A program made the translations under genes and the position numbers. A model generated the notes under the pieces. It did not search any database and was not told the origin of the DNA. It was given only the letters and a program-made list of their open reading frames with translations. From NCBI GenBank assembly GCA_036971615.1, contig JAYKKR010000008.1, positions 1,054,001 through 1,118,000 of the forward strand: a stretch of 64,000 nucleotides of DNA, in the 5' to 3' direction. Origin of the DNA: Amyloporia xantha (Eukaryota > Basidiomycota > Agaricomycetes > Polyporales > Adustoporiaceae). This document shows, piece by piece, positions 44,681 through 56,614 of the stretch (its first letter is position 1; each line of letters begins with the position of its first letter).

Positions 44681-46498
44681 CCTCGCCTGGCGGAAATTGC
44701 ATACGCTCACGTCCAATCTGGAACCCAGAAGCCACCAGCGCACGCGCGGAGCTCCATAGACATCGCCATTCTGCAGCACCGCTCCCGATGACTCAAACGA
44801 CCGCCAGGGTCTTTCGAATGGCGCATCGCGCCGTCCTCTAGCCGCATATCCACGGCGACCTTCCGATTCTCCTTCTTTCTTTTCTATTCAGTGCTGGCCC
44901 CTGGCGCTGACGGCCTCCTTGAGGTGAGCACGGCCGTCCTTCGCGCCTGCTGCATGCGCGCACTCCGTAACGCTTCGCCGGTATCCACGTGCGGCTTGTG
45001 CCCAGGGGCCAGACAGTAACGCCCAATAGCGCGCAAGGCACGGCCGGCTCCGCCTCGGTTTCGGCTACGCCGAAGCGCAAAGTCGGCGTCCAAGTCCACG
45101 TCGAGAGATCGCCCGCGCAGATCGCGGTGACGTCGCCGTGCGACGTGCGCTACCCAAACATTGTGCTTCTTCGGCTCCGCCCGCGGCTGTGTGCGACTCT
45201 ATTCCTGGCGATAGGGTCGCGCGGAATCCAGATTGACGTCGCTTACGGCAGGGGTTACGTTGAGCGTTCACGGTTTGCTTGTGACGCATGACGCATGCTG
45301 ATTGGCAAGATAGGCGTGGACAGCTGCGGGATTTTGAAGGAAGATGCACCCGTGGGCGCGAATGCGCTGAAGTGAGGGGTGACGTAGGCTGGACGTACGA
45401 GATGCAGCTGCCAGCGCGGGCCTTGTGCGTACGTTTCGCATTTCTATCGAATTACAATCTGGCAGGGAAGCAGGCCGATCGTGGCAAGTTCATTCCCCTC
45501 CCAACCGGCCGTGATGTGGAAGCCTTGCACTTATCGCACGCGATGGGAATTTATTCGAAGATGGGAAGACCTTTGCGTAAGTACGCAGTCATGGTGAGCA
45601 CGTTCACCAGGGTCGGCCTCGCTGCTGCCGGGAGTAGCACCATCTTTGATGCTTTCCTGCCGTGTGTATGTGCCACGCGTTCTTGCTGTCAATGTCTTTC
45701 ATACGTCGCTTCGTCCTGCACAGTTGCAAGACGCAGCTGGCTCTTCCTTTGTGTCTCATCATGGAATGGAACGTCATGACGCATTCAATCCCGATCTGTC
45801 AACCCTGTCAAGACTTCACTCATGTTACAGAAAACGTTTTCTGCCTCAATGTAAGGACATGAAGAACTACTAGGCTTGCATCGCTCTGGGATACCTCCTA
45901 GGCACGCGACACACCAGACTGGCGAACGTAACATGCGCTATCCATGGACTTTGATGGCTTATTAGTAGCTTCGGCCTACGCGTTTACCTGTGTTTATCAT
46001 ATCTCCTGATTTCTTAGTTACTCGATAAATGCAGACGATTCGTGCTCGACTATAAGCTGTCAGTGCGAGTTCGAATGTATTCATCATCCTTTTTTTTTGT
46101 CTCCATTTATTGTCCGCGAGGGCATCGCCCTATGTAGACCGTAAGTACGGGATTAGCTACGTAGTACCTATACAATTATCATGACGAGAACATTAGGCAG
46201 AGGATGGGTTGCCCCATCCAAAGCCCGGTCATCATCCTTGAGGTGGGTATTGCGGACTGCGGGATACTCGAAAATCTGCATTGGAGCGAATTTTCTGGAG
46301 TGTACTTATACATGCATGATTGTTACACTATTGAGTTACAATCTATACAAGACATGGCCAGCCAGGTGCGAATCCACTCCCTTCCTTTCAGTTCCCTTCA
46401 GCCTCCGAGTATATGGTTGTGTGATGTCGAAGAGTCTCCGAATCTCCAACACCTATAAGACAACTGACGCATCCTTCCAACCCACCCCGCTGCAGATT

Positions 46499-48432
46499 TT
46501 AGAAAGGATACACGGATGCAGGTCGAGGTTCATCTGGCTGGACAATCCCCTGTACTACCTGGTCCGCATGACGCTGGTCGAGGTAGTCCAGAATGTCCTT
46601 GTACGCGAACAGATCCTTGTATCTGCAGCACAAAAAAAAAGACGATGAGCACAAGCCTGAGCCAGCCGCACCACCGCAAAGACGTACTGCGCGACCTCCT
46701 CCGACCACCCGCGAATCGAGCTCGCCAGTCTCCCGGGGACGCCCGGCTCCTTCGCCAGCTCGACCACGGGCGTCTGGTACACCCTGATCGTGAACGCGAT
46801 GCCGCCCGTCTTGGGGAGGCGGCGCAGGGTCTGGCGCTCCGTGCGCATGTACACCGTCGCGGGGTCGAGCGGCGCCGCAGGGACCTGCGCCATCTGGTTC
46901 GTGGGCGACTGGGTGCCGCGGATGACCGCGCTGCGCTCAAAGTCGAGCTTGTCCTCGTTGCCGTGCATGGTGCGCGACCAGGCGAGCTCGGTCGGGTCGA
47001 GCGCGACGAGGGGGTCGTCGGGCGCGAAGGACGGCTCGGCAGGCTTGACGACCTGGAAGCCGTAGTTGTTGCGCACGACGGGCTTGTCGACGGGGAGACG
47101 CTTGAAGAAGCGGCTCATGCTGAGGTGCAGCTTGCTCTGGTCTGAGATGGGGGAATTGAGGGATCAGGGGATGCTCGCGTGTTATGGCGGCGTCGCGCAT
47201 GGGTTACTCACAATGCGGGACGTTTCCTGTTAGGTGGATCTCATCGAGTGGCATTCCGATTTTATCTTGCAGTCTCCAGAATCCTGCAGGCGAAGTCAAT
47301 ACTGTCGGGAGTTCAATCATATCCGGGTTTAGCTTACCTGGAATGCAGATTGCGCCAGCTTGCAAATAATATCGGCCGTCAGTACCTATTCACGGTCCGT
47401 GAGTAAGAGCGAGGCAATGACTAAAAAGTGAAATACCCTCGAGCATTATCGTATAGTCTTCTTGGGTCCTGTGAATAAGGCCTTCTATCAAAATAGAGGA
47501 TAATGTCAAGCTACGAGCGATACTGACAGGAGGGATACGATTGTCATCGGATCCTGCTCATCCAAGTCATATGTTTTCTGCAGAGGGGCGATCGTAATCT
47601 TCTTAATCTCGCCTTCCCCATACCATCCGGACGAGGTCTTCTCGCTCTTGGGCTTCCGCTCGACATGATAGATGGCTGGATATCTCCTGGACAAATATTC
47701 CGCTATTTCGTGGACCAGTTCCTCCGCTAGGCCAAGTCCACGAACATCAATGGGTGAAAGTTACAAGGGCGTGAAATGCACCTGTACCTGCAGCCTGCCC
47801 TGACCCTACAATCCCAGGCTGGGCAGGGTTCACTTTGATGGCACGGTCGCCACGAGTTTCGATACGATGTTCCACGATTTTGTGGTAGTCAAAGAACTGC
47901 TGGTCGAGCTGCAGGGAATCAGGAAAAGAAATACATATGATCAACTTCCCAAAAATATCAGTGCGAGATAATACAGCCCTACGCACCTCTATCCATTCGT
48001 TCCAATGCATACTCCTGATGCCCATCGTGACGCTGAAGGGTTGTCAGATTGCATAACTCTCTGCATCTAATGGCTGTCTCACTGATACTCTCCCCATCTG
48101 AAGGGGCGGTAGGGGATGGGTTTGATCGTGTTGATGTCGGCAGTAGAGGGCTCGACCTGCGGGTAGTCGAACGAGATGGGGGTCCATTCTGGAGTATTTT
48201 CGATGCTGAGATCATGTCTGTTGTATAGGCCCTGAAGCCGGAATGGCTCACCTCCTGGCTCCCGCTCACGACTGGCCGCGGTGGATGCTGCTTCGACCTT
48301 GCTGCTCGCCGATCGTGATTGGGAAGGTGGGGATTTGGCCGATCGCACGAAGCGGATCACAAATGCAGCCACCAACAATGCACACAAGGCCAACAGACCG
48401 CGCTCCGACGACATTGCACTGGTGAGCGACAT
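46499..48432 (-). CDS. DUF3445 protein (heme-dependent oxidative N-demethylase-like), membrane-anchored
   Basis: At least nine exons on the minus strand. The start MSLTSAMSSERG leads into one N-terminal membrane helix (LLALCALLVAAFVIRFV) and a Ser-rich linker. The DUF3445 body follows: PFRWGEYHVTMGIRSMHWNE, KIVEHRIETRGDRAIKVNP, LTQEDYTIMLEGTDGRYYLQ, AGAICIPGFWRLQDKIGMP, and FERSAVIRGTQSPTNQMAQ with RTERQTLRRLPKTGGIAFTI. The last exon begins QYKDLFAYKDILDYLD. The bacterial namesake is a heme-dependent oxidative N-demethylase; the fungal substrate is unknown, and these proteins are often mislabelled as mannosyltransferases. All junctions I checked are in phase. The final donor GTACGT sits inside the codon for Gln before YKD. 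Confidence 0.85.
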
Positions 48433-49717
48433 GCTAGCTCGAACTCTTCTGCGCTGGAAGCACTTCAGTCTTTCAGAATCGAATACGGGCAGAGCAGATA
48501 AGTATTTATTCCTTCAAGTCTCCGCCCGCCTCCGGGCCATCAGTGCATGCATCGGCAAATTGATTTTGATTATCGTGCTTTGCATAGATTGGCGCCCAAC
48601 AATCGCCGCACGGGAAGCCGCTCGAGGCTCGACAGTAGTCTCCTGTGCAGCGGAGTACAGTAGATACTTGCTTCAACCTTTGCATGCTCAAGATATCCGT
48701 ATCTGACCTCGAGAGTGCAGTCATAATTATAACACACCGGTCGACCGTATGGGCTTCAAATTGTCAGTTCGTTAGGACTATTAAGACACATTTACTGCAA
48801 GTACTATAAAGGGGGCTAATGGTAGGTAGCTCACCCGACCTCCACAGACCATCATAGTGGTTATTAGTGGTTATCCCTCTCGATGTCGATGTCCATGGAC
48901 ATACAATTTACAGGCTTCACATTCACAAATGCTTACTTTGCAGCTGTTGCCTCACCTGTCGGGCGTGGGTTAGGAGAAGCCGTTCTACAAAATTGACATC
49001 GCGAATTACACAGCTCGCCACCTTTCAGCTACGCTCACACATAATTCCAAACTGGCGTTTTATAACCTGGATAGGCCCATTCGTGGCTGTTGTCCGGTAT
49101 TCGGACCTTGCGATGTCATTGGCCAAATTGTATCCAGTCACAGGGACTAAAATGATTGTCGGCGGTCAGAGTTGTTGAATACACTCATTATGTCAGTCTG
49201 ACTAGTGGAGCAACCTTCACATGTAGAAACAAAAAGGCGGAGAGAGTTGTATCAACTCACAAACAACAACGACGGCTATGAGCCATGAAATAGAATTAAT
49301 GAATAAGCATAATTGCACAAGCTCGAAGCAGCGCCCCCATGGATCAACGAGGAGATCGAGCCGAGAGGTCCGGATTCACAAGTTCCAGTCATCGATTCGT
49401 GTAGTCCCGACGATCCACGAAACCGAGAGCGGAAAAAGGTCCCGCAACAGAAGCCTAGAATACAAGGATTGCACGAATAGCAAAGGGCTCTGCTGGGCCG
49501 GATGATGTCTGGAAGCGACTGTGTGGCAAGAAGCGCCAGGCTGAGTCTGAGAGCGACGAGGCACTGGTTGCCAAATTGGGGAACCGACGAACGATCGGCC
49601 GCCTGCGGGGGTCCCCACGTGATCCCAGAGGTATGTCATAAGAGATGGGATCGTTCAATCCATTTCGGCGCGAACTCTTACAATTCCTGGCTTATCCTTT
49701 CATCTTGTCCCGCTTAC
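48433..49717. other. gap: DUF3445 promoter / hexokinase upstream region
   Basis: About 1.3 kb without a supported gene. A CACGTG palindrome is present at 49616-49621. Confidence 0.4.
49616..49621. promoter_or_regulatory. CACGTG palindrome (candidate bHLH site)
   Basis: Lies 133 bp upstream of the hexokinase start. Motif only. Confidence 0.35.
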
Positions 49718-49745
49718 TCCCTCCTCCTCCTCCTCCTCCTCCTCT
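49718..49745. repeat. CTC trinucleotide repeat in hexokinase leader
   Basis: About nine CTC units directly before CTAGGCATTCATG. The repeat may act as the polypyrimidine tract of a 5'-leader intron ending in CTCTAG. Confidence 0.7.
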
Positions 49746-49753
49746 AGGCATTC

Positions 49754-52315
49754 ATGTCGAAGACGTCCACTGTATACGGCGTGTCAGCCGAAGCTGAACG
49801 CAGGATCTTTGACGACATCGAAAGGCCAATTCCAGCTCGACCAAGATGCTCTCATCAAAATCACAGAACAGTTTCTCGAGGACTTCCGACTCGGATTGGG
49901 AGGATACAACCATCCGATGGCTATGATGTATGTTTACCAGCTCGTTGAAATTTGGAGGTGATTGCTGACGTCGATGTGAAGCCCCACATTCGTAACCGGC
50001 GTTCCAGATGGTACGGAGACTGGGTGAGTGCTCTTGCGACCTGGTGTTTGCTATTGGAACGCGACTTTCCCAAGGTATCATGTATACGCAGAGCGTTATA
50101 CGTTGTCCTTACATGGGGAGAGCGTTGGTATGTGCTGGCAGGGCCGACTTTCCATGTCGAATGTTCCGGTCTATGTCCGGTATCGGCGCTGCTTGATATG
50201 GCAATGGGCTCTTCCGGTATATTAACTTACTCTTTCCCGAGAATCATTGATCATGGGCTCGTGGGATCTGCGCTCTCGGAGAAACTCGTTCCTGTTCTGC
50301 GAAAGCTCGCTGAACATTTGAGGAGACTGCTCTCATGGCTTGGAAGCGAGCTCGCACACAGTCGCGTGCTTATTACTTCGCAGGAGGTGGCCTCTACTCC
50401 CTGCCCTTCACGAATACTATGTCGCTCATTTGGGCCGAAAGCGTGTCCATTTTACTCCTTTACTTGTATCTTTACTGTTCATCGTGCAAGGTTTACTCAC
50501 CGCTGTATGTTACAGGACGTTCCTTGCTCTCGATCTAGGCGGAACCAACCTGTAATCCATCTTCCGTATTTTAACCTTTGACAGCTACCCTGAATCATCA
50601 TCTTCAGACGAGTGTGCGAAGTCACACTTTTGGGTAATCACGAGTTCCACTTGAAACAGCAGAAATACAAGGTGTCAGAAACACTCAAGACAGGCGAAGC
50701 GAGCGCGCTATTCGGTGTGTATTTTTCCGTCTAAATCCATCCATTCACGGGGCAATGCCTGAACTTGAACTGGCCCTCAGACTATCTAGCCGATTCGGTC
50801 GACGCCTTCCTTACTGAATTCTCTAACGCTGTTGGATCGCCTACGGCGTCTGAGGAGATTGGCAATCCCTTTGAAACTTCTCCGCCTGCAGTACCACTGG
50901 GGTTGACGTTCAGTTTCCCCGTGGAGCAGACTGCACTGAATCAGGGAAAGATCCTCACATGGACAAAGGGATTTCTCCGCGAAGAACGCCGTAGGGAACG
51001 ATGTGGTGCGACTTTTGCAAGATGCATTCGACCGGAAGCATCTGCATGTCCGGTGTGTTGCGCTCGTAAACGATGTCAGTATCTGGTTATGACTCCACGT
51101 GTCATAAAATGGCGACTAATGAGATCTCTGCAGACCGTCGGCACTCTACTTTCTCGTGCCTATACCGCGGGATCGTGTATCCTTGGTATGTCCTTTACAT
51201 TATGGCGAATCTCGAGCTTTTCATAAATTTCTGGATGTAGGCGCTATCTTTGGTACCGGTACAAACGGCGCATATGTGGAGCGTGTAGAGAACCTCATCA
51301 AGATGGGCAACTGTCCTGCGCGTGATGAGGGCGGCCTCATGATCGTCAACACAGAATGGGGCGCGTTCAACAACACTGTAAGTCCTCTCGCTCAGGATTC
51401 GATATCACACGGTATGGTACATTGGATGGCTCACGTTCTTCGCTCGGCTAGCGCACCACATTGCCGACGACCCCATACGACAACAAACTCGACCGCGAGT
51501 CCATCAATCCTCGCAAGCAGGCGTTCGAGAAATTCATCTCGGGCATGTACCTCGGCGAGATCACGCGCAACATACTCCTCTCCCTGATTGACGCCGCACC
51601 CAAACCCCTCCTCTTCAATGGAAAGGCTAGTGAGCCTTTGAACACTCACTACGGCCTGGACACTGCCATCATCAGCGAGGTCGAGGAAGCATGGGAGTCC
51701 GGACGTACCAGCGCCGCTCCGAAGATAAATGGCACCGTGCCAAATTGGCAGTCCGCCCACTTCACGGATGTGGATGCGCTGAGCCATGAGGATGTCGCTC
51801 GGCTGGAGCGCATCCGTGGGATCCTCGTGCAGAGGCTTGGGCTTGACTCCGAGGACGTCTCCCTGCGCGATGCGGCGATTGTGCGATGGGCGGCGTCCCT
51901 CGTGGCGAACCGCGCGGCCAGGCTGAGTGGGACGGCGATTGCTGCGGTTCTTGTCCAGACAGGGAACGCGAAGCTTGGTGGTGGCACCCCTGCCCCGAGT
52001 GAGAACATCATTGTCGGCGTTGACGGCAGGTACGATTTACTCAATCCGTATCTCATGAAGAGTGCCTTGTTGATTTGAGCTGGCCCTAGTCTTATTCAGC
52101 ACTATCCGAACTTCCAAGCGCGCCTTCGCGCGTCTCTGCGATCCCTTGTTGGCGAGGAAGTGGAGAAGCGCGTCGAGATTGACCTGGCAAAAGACGGGAG
52201 CGGTGCTGGAGGTGAGATTGACCCATTTCGTACAGTCTTCGTACAGTCTTCGTACACTAATCATTCTGCACGTAGCCGCTCTTTGTGCGTTGCAGGCTAT
52301 CAAGCAAGGGCTCTA
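49754..52315 (+). CDS. hexokinase/glucokinase family sugar kinase (two frame breaks)
   Basis: About ten exons. The enzyme phosphorylates glucose-type sugars with ATP in the cytosol, the first step of glycolysis. Family motifs in order: GGYNHPMAM, FVTGVPDGTETG, the phosphate-1 loop FLALDLGGTNLRV, the sugar-binding LGLTFSFPVEQ, TVGTLLSRAYTAG with the Asp of LVND, GTGTNGAYVE, NTEWGAF, and the C-terminal ATP loop around RLSGTAIAAVL. The end is AALCALQAIKQGL. Two one-base insertions break the frame: in CC at 49826-49827 (restores ERQFQLDQDAL) and in TTT at 50972-50974 (restores TKGFSAKNAVGND). Intron 2 (50024-50515) is 492 nt, far longer than others here. The role could be hexokinase or glucokinase; sequence alone does not decide. 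Confidence 0.88.
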
Positions 52316-53040
52316 ATTTTTATCCTCATTATGACCTACCGAAACGAGGTCCCGCATTACCTACTGTACCACCGGCATCCCTGGACAACTAATGTTTCGA
52401 TAACTGTTTCATTGCATGTCGGGACTCTTCTCACCCTTGTGTTCTTTTCTTCGTTGTTAACAGGTGTCTCTGGTGTAAAAGATAGTAAATGTATACCAGA
52501 CGATGGTGTAGAGAAGAAGAAATGTGTATCCTAGTCGTCGTAAATAAACATAGCTATTAGATGCGATAAATAACACTAGCGTACATATGCACGAGAAGGG
52601 ACGGTAGAAAAGGACGATGATAACCGGAATTGTGAAGTTTAATTGTTAGGCGGAAGCATATGAGTGACTAGGTAAACATCGAATACCCCGTTGAGCAGCT
52701 AAGCGCCCCCCAATTGGGCAAATGCGCCAGGGGGCGGGCAGCGGTAGCACGTGATCATCCCGCTCGCCACTGTTCTTGACCACGGACTCCCAGATTCCTA
52801 CATGGTATTAGTCTGTACGCGGCGACAATAACTACATTGTTCATTCTTCGTGAACCTCCAAAGGCCTCTTAGAGCCGCTTCTACTTGTCTGCTAGGGTGA
52901 ACACCTTACCAATCCATCTAGTTGAGACTCTGTGGAGTTTCCGAGAACTAAAGACGTCCCGACCACCACGCATTTGGTTGGTATTCCGGTTGATATAAAG
53001 TGTTTTAAAGAGCGAGTCTAAGAAAGTGGTCTTAGTGGTG
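52316..53040. other. gap: AP-3 mu upstream region
   Basis: 725 bp without a gene; a CACGTG palindrome at 52748-52753 lies 288 bp before the AP-3 mu start. Confidence 0.4.
52748..52753. promoter_or_regulatory. CACGTG palindrome (candidate bHLH site)
   Basis: Within the AP-3 mu upstream region, followed by ATC as at 2618 and 49616. Motif only. Confidence 0.3.
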
Positions 53041-54856
53041 ATGGCGATCGACGGCCTGATCATTCTTGACTCGGCTGGGTACGTTCCCAGACTATGCAGC
53101 GACAGAAGTCACTGACACAAATCTGCACTTCGGTAGTCGTCCTATAGTGCAATCCGGGTTTCGCTCTGCTGCTCCGGCTTACCCCCTTCTCCACATTGAC
53201 GCGTTGAACAATGCTTTATCCAACGCACCACGCCCAGACGACGTGGATCCGGTTCTCTACGTCTCTGGCTTGAGCGTCGACACGCCCAGTGCATGCTGCC
53301 ATGCGAAAGTTGGTGATATAAGATTCCTGTGCCCTATAAGTGGAGACGGTATGCCGTGTTCAATGCGTGCATCGTCTGTACCGACTCATACTGATCTCCA
53401 TGCAGTTGACCCACTATATGCATTTGCATTCATGCAGACTTTCATCGACATTCTGCGTGAATACTTCGGTCATATATCTGCAGAGACACTGAAGGATAAT
53501 TTTGATGTGGTCTACCAGGTGTGTCTAGTCGCCCCGCGCCTGAATCGCTAGCCGACTGTTGCTGGGTAACAGCTTCTTGAAGAAACGCTGGATTCGGGAG
53601 GACATCCTCTCACTACTTCACCAAATGCACTCCGCGATATCGTGCTTCCTCCTTCTCTTTTGAACAAAGTGCTCTCTGTGGCAGGTGTTTCGGGCCTCGC
53701 GAATCCGCTGGCAAGTTCACAACCCTTTGCTTCCCCCATTCCATGGAGGAAAGCGGGCGTGAAATACAATACCAACGAGATTTATTTTGACGTCGTCGAG
53801 ACGCTGGAGGCTATCGTGAACAAGTCAGTCAGTGACCGAGAGTTTCATTGCATTCACTTGCCAACTCGTTGGCTTTATTGTCTATAACACAGGAACGGAA
53901 GCCCAGCTGTCAGTAACGTATGGGGAAGGGTAGAATCAAATTGCAAGTTGTCAGGTAGGCAATATTACAGTCAGCACATTTGCATTGTCACTTCTGCAAA
54001 CTTCTTTAGGCACACCTGATCTTCTATTGACATTCTCAAACTCAACAACTCTCAACGACTGCTCCTTCCATCCGTGCGTTCGGTGAGTCCACTCAAGTCT
54101 TGTCGCATTCTTGAGGACACCCTCATCTGATGTGGGGTCTATCAAGGCTGCAGCGGTGGGCGCGCGACAAGACTTTGTCGTTTGTGCCTCCAGACGGCCG
54201 TTTCAAACTCATGGAATACCGCTATGTCCCGGCATCAGCTTCGAACATGCATCAAGTAGCTGTTCCGATAGCCTTACGAAATACGATTCAGATTCAAGAG
54301 CACGGTGGTAAGTTCAACGATGAACTTGCAGTTACCAACGGAGCTGATTTCATTCTCATGGCCCCTTCAGGCACATTTGACCTAACATTATCCTCTCGAT
54401 TGACGACGCGTGCGATAGAAAGTGTAATCGTCGAACTCTTTCTTGGAGAAGGCGCCTCTGGTGCCAGTTGCATGGCATCGCATAATGCTTCTTGGGGCTT
54501 TGATTTGAAGACTTTGGTGCGTACAATTTAAATATTCTTAATATTCACTAGATCCAACTCATACGCTACAGAGTCTGAAATGGGAACTGAAAAATGTTCA
54601 ACCATCAACGAATCATACCCTCCGAGGCTCATTCACATCTACGTAAGTGCTCTGTCGGTCCGGAGAGGCGTCGTTTAAGGCTCTTTCTAGTGCACTGGTC
54701 CCTCGCCCCTCACGCGCATTCCGAGTGCGCTTCGAGATCATGCAGCACAGCTTTTCGGCATTGAAGATCGACCAGCTCAAGCTGACCGGGGAGATGTACA
54801 AACCCTATAAGGGCATGAGGGGAAGGTCAGTCGGAGACGTCGAGTGGCGGTGGTAG
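53041..54856 (+). CDS. APM3: AP-3 adaptor complex mu subunit (Apm3)
   Basis: Nine exons in phase. AP-3 mu recognises tyrosine-based sorting signals and directs cargo from Golgi/endosome to the vacuole. The N-terminal longin-like domain begins MAIDGLIILDSAG and continues with RPIVQSGFRSAAPAYPLLH, DPLYAFAFMQTFIDILREYF and DNFDVVYQLLEETLDSG. The linker has SSQPFASPIPWRKAGVKYNT, then the mu-homology domain with EIYFDVVETLEAIVNK, LSFVPPDGRFKLMEYRYVP and SLKWELKNVQPSTNHTLRG. The protein ends SVGDVEWRW. The final junction follows FTST at a GTAAGT donor. The motifs fit AP-3 better than AP-1 or AP-2 mu, since the linker and the FVPPDG strand are AP-3-like. No frame break found. Confidence 0.9.
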
Positions 54857-55271
54857 CACGCCCCGCAAACCCACTCTGTAGTGCCTTGTGTAATTCCACT
54901 ACAACCGCCGTCGTATCGTGCGCCGTGGCAGTCTAAAGTATCCTTGTTCAGGGGTGACATTACGCTATGTCACTCATGTCTCAATTGACAGAGCGAGCCA
55001 ACGCATGTGTGGCAAGGGTGTTCGCATTTCTACTAAGAGAACGCGCTTCGGGGGTCTTAGATATTTAGTAGATACTTTTCGAAAACGGCCATTACTATTC
55101 AAATTTATAGTGACTGTGTAACCCTTAGATGCGGTCGATTAACAATCTCCCCGTTCACAAAGAGCAAAAATAAGCAAGCACAGAGATTCGCCTGTCAATT
55201 TCTGCCGAGGGCGGCATTGGCCATTCTGCTGGCGGCAGTTGGCATAAGGCTCGAACCGATATTACTGCCAC
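54857..55271. other. gap: convergent 3' flanks
   Basis: 415 bp between the stops of AP-3 mu (plus) and the SOD-fold protein (minus). No gene seen. Confidence 0.45.
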
Positions 55272-56454
55272 CTACTCTGACCCTAACCATGTCCTAGACC
55301 CCCTTGTCCACTTGTCGTAGGCGTTGCTGACCGCAGCCCAATCCAACGCCGTCCAGAACCGTTTCATGTACTCCTCTTTCCCCACACGCCATATCCCGCG
55401 CCCACCCATGCGTGTTCGTGCAGAGAGACACAGAACAAGGGATAAAGGACGTCGCCAGTCTTCTCCGGTACGCGCTTGTTGGTAAGTTGAGTATACGTCG
55501 ACCCGTAAAATCCCTCCGCAGGTCTCGGCTTGTAACTGTGCTGCACAGGAGCAGAGAAGAATGTCCGCGTCTGCGTAGGCGGCTGCATTGGTGGCGGAGG
55601 ATGGGAGACGCCGGAGACAGGAGAGGAGGGAGCTGGCTTGTCTGAATTTCCGGCGGACGGATTTTGGCTCTGGGCTCTGGGAGCAGTAGCGGTGATGCTA
55701 CCCACGATCCCACTGGAAGCGTCGAACATAGCGGTCCTGGACCGGACCAAGAGCGTACCTGGTCCGAAATGTCGGGCATATGGCAAGGTCACCATGATTG
55801 TCGCAGACAAACCACAACCATCCGGAAGAGAACATGCCGAGCGACGCTGCACCAAGGCTGGATTTCAATTGCTCGAGACTTCCATATTGTTGCCGAATCT
55901 GCACGGAGAGGGATGAGTTCAGCGCCTGGTTTGAGGGCCCGCTGGAAGACGGTGGTGTCTATAAGAAATCACCACATAAGTTTAGTTTAAATATCATGAT
56001 GATAGGAAGAGTAGCGCTATGTGCGACGTACGAGAGAATCGAGGAAGAACGAATTGTTCAGGGCCTCGCTTGCATAGTTGAACGCTAGAACGCTATCGGG
56101 ATCCTGTGCAGCCTCTACCACAGTCTGAACTACGCTCTTGCCCTCCAGCACAGTGCCTTAGAAGCAGTCAGACAAAAATTCCCTCCAATTGAAGAGACCA
56201 CGCGAGTGAGCGTGTCATCACTCACCTCTGACCTGTTCGTTGAGTCTATCGAGGAGACCCTGCTGGTAGTCCACGGCAATCATTTTCAATGCGTCTGGCG
56301 ACAAGAAGTCCCCTAGGCCATTTTCTATGGGATACTTCAGTCCCTTTCGATGGTGCGCGTTCCTCGTTGGCACTCGACGGCCGTGCGTCAACGCCGGCGC
56401 AAGACGTGCGGCTCTCGAGCTACCAGCCGTCAGTCGTAGACCCAGAGATGCCAT
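55272..56454 (-). CDS. mitochondrial ribosomal protein of the Fe/Mn-SOD fold (mS42/mS43, Rsm26-like), two frame breaks
   Basis: The start MASLGLRLTAGSSRAARLAP is a good mitochondrial presequence, followed by THGRRVPTRNAHHRKGLKYP and GLGDFLSPDALKMIAVDYQQ. Later exons read VLAFNYASEALNNSFFLDSL and SLGMFSSGWLWFVCDNHGDL, the SOD fold core. A Pro/Ser-rich insert comes before the C-terminal SLHEHAWVGAGYGVWGK. In real SODs this place is DxWEHAYY; the metal-binding Asp is Ser here, as expected for the non-enzymatic small-subunit mitoribosomal proteins of this fold. One extra base in AAA (55767-55769) and one missing base near 55377 shift the frame between them and cancel. Repaired, the end reads EEYMKRFWTALDWAAVSNAY. 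It is divergent from DAD1 by 160 bp. Confidence 0.8.
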
Positions 56455-56614
56455 CTGTACGGAAGACAGCAAATTGAGGATTGAGGTTGCGAGCAAGCAA
56501 GGAGCGCCTGGTTTACCGTCACGGTGCAGACGCGAAATTTCGGACGCGGCGTGACTGCTGTATTTGGCAATCCCACCTTTGCTGTTGTCCACGTCGGCGA
56601 CTGTGTAATCCTCA

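Larger units (their letters stand above)
42255..46498. other. gap: 4.2 kb low-complexity, pyrimidine-rich DNA
   Basis: The longest stretch without a supported gene. Frames on the plus strand are Pro/Ser/Arg/His-rich and lack family motifs. It contains simple repeats (GATAC-like at about 44010-44050, CATC/TATC at 44158-44212, a C run with CA repeat at about 44656-44680) and one CACGTG at 43005-43010. It may hold promoter and untranslated sequence of the MDR gene. Confidence 0.4.

Noticed and set aside
42255..44900. Pro/Ser/His-rich plus-strand frames
   Set aside because: Low-complexity composition, overlapping frames, no motifs.
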